From Candidatus Solibacter sp. (lineage in GTDB: Bacteria > Acidobacteriota > Terriglobia > Bryobacterales > Bryobacteraceae): 7,433 nucleotides of DNA. Below are positions 6,783 to 7,433 of this stretch, one piece after another; position 1 is the stretch's first letter, and each line of letters opens with the position of its first letter. A model generated the notes under the pieces. That model worked only from the letters and a program-made list of their open reading frames with translations, had not been told where the DNA came from and ran no database searches. The DNA lies in assembly GCA_026394025.1 (NCBI GenBank), contig JAPKZC010000845.1, forward strand, positions 7,127 to 14,559, read 5' to 3'. A program made the translations under genes and the position numbers.

Positions 6783-7433
6783 ATGGCAGGACACTCACAT
6801 CTTCTCGTGCCGGTCACGCTTCAAGCGCTGGTGGTGAACCGCAATGACCGGACGAATACGCTGTGGTCGGTCAGCCGCCGGGAGTTCGACGGCCCGCAGT
6901 TCAAAGCGCCGGTAGAACCTTTCCCGTTCGTGCGCGGCAATGACCGGCCGCGGATCGGCGTGACGCTGCACTGGTCGCTGCCCGACGCCATCACGCGAGG
7001 GCGGCGCGACGGCGACGGCAAGCTGCTGTTCCCTCTCATCCCTAACCGCTGGCTGGTGGTGCGCAACCCGACCAGAGGGGCGCGAGTGGTGCAGGTTCCA
7101 GCCGCGTGGGTTATCGAGAGCGATTTCCTGGGCGCCGCCGGGAGCAACCTCTACCCAGGCGTGGATCAACTCACCGTCACGCGCCTGGGCCAGTCCTGTT
7201 CGCTGACCGCTCCCTACGACGACACAAGCGGTGCGCCCGCGCCGTTTCTCACGGCAACCGGCGGCTACGCGGCCAGCGCCGGCGGGCCCATTCCGGGAGA
7301 CGATCCCGCCTTTGCGGCGAGCGTGGGCGGGATCGACAACGTGCTCTCGTTCTACGATTCGCTGGCAGACCTCAAGCTGTTCAATGACCCGGCGAATCCC
7401 AAGAAGGACGACCCCGCCGGTTTCTCCTCTTTC
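6783..7433 (+). CDS. Conserved hypothetical protein, 3' end outside window
   Basis: The frame runs 217 codons from ATG 6783 to the window edge without a stop. The N-terminus MAGHSHLLVPVTLQALVVN is a beta-strand type sequence without a signal peptide. Conserved-looking blocks are RIGVTLHWSLPDAITRG (57-73), LLFPLIPNRWLVVRNP (81-96) and AAWVIESDFLG (107-117). I recall the pattern 'GxxLHWxLPDA ... PNRWLVxR ... AWVxESD' from long unnamed bacterial proteins that occur with DUF6603 genes; they have no known function that I am aware of. The rest of the visible part (to ...KKDDPAGFSSF) is Gly/Ala/Pro-rich and then turns acidic. The total length cannot be judged. It follows the third gene by 13 bases and clearly belongs to the operon. 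Confidence 0.85.
   Translation, partial: MAGHSHLLVPVTLQALVVNRNDRTNTLWSVSRREFDGPQFKAPVEPFPFVRGNDRPRIGVTLHWSLPDAITRGRRDGDGKLLFPLIPNRWLVVRNPTRGARVVQVPAAWVIESDFLGAAGSNLYPGVDQLTVTRLGQSCSLTAPYDDTSGAPAPFLTATGGYAASAGGPIPGDDPAFAASVGGIDNVLSFYDSLADLKLFNDPANPKKDDPAGFSSF

Overview
The window is GC-rich and coding throughout, on the + strand. It holds part of one tightly packed operon: four consecutive genes, the first cut by the left edge and the last by the right edge. There is no intergenic space over about 15 bases, and no RNA gene, mobile element, CRISPR array, terminator or promoter could be supported. The high GC, Shine-Dalgarno sites and overlapping stop/start codons point to a bacterium. A soil-type lineage such as Acidobacteria (Solibacter-like), Actinobacteria or Myxobacteria would fit, but the sequence does not settle this.

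Layout: (1) bases 1-4374 encode the C-terminal 1457 residues of a giant protein. It has a beta-rich, loosely repetitive N-terminal part, then a clear DUF6603-type core, then a conserved-looking extension, an Ala-rich helical stretch and a C-terminal beta-type domain. (2) Bases 4374-5939 encode a 521-residue protein of unknown function that ends in a probable coiled coil. (3) Bases 5939-6769 encode a 276-residue protein of unknown function. (4) Bases 6783-7433 encode the first 217 residues of a further large protein, open at the right edge.

Genes 1/2 and 2/3 overlap by one base (TGATG) and genes 3/4 are 13 bases apart. Each start is preceded by a purine-rich Shine-Dalgarno site. This suggests coupled translation and a fixed ratio of products. 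None of the three visible N-termini has a signal peptide, and no membrane segment is evident anywhere. The products therefore look like soluble, mostly beta-rich proteins that may form one intracellular assembly. From memory, similar unnamed proteins sit beside DUF6603 proteins in other bacteria, but no function has been established that I know of. The whole cassette is the best candidate here for an undescribed system.
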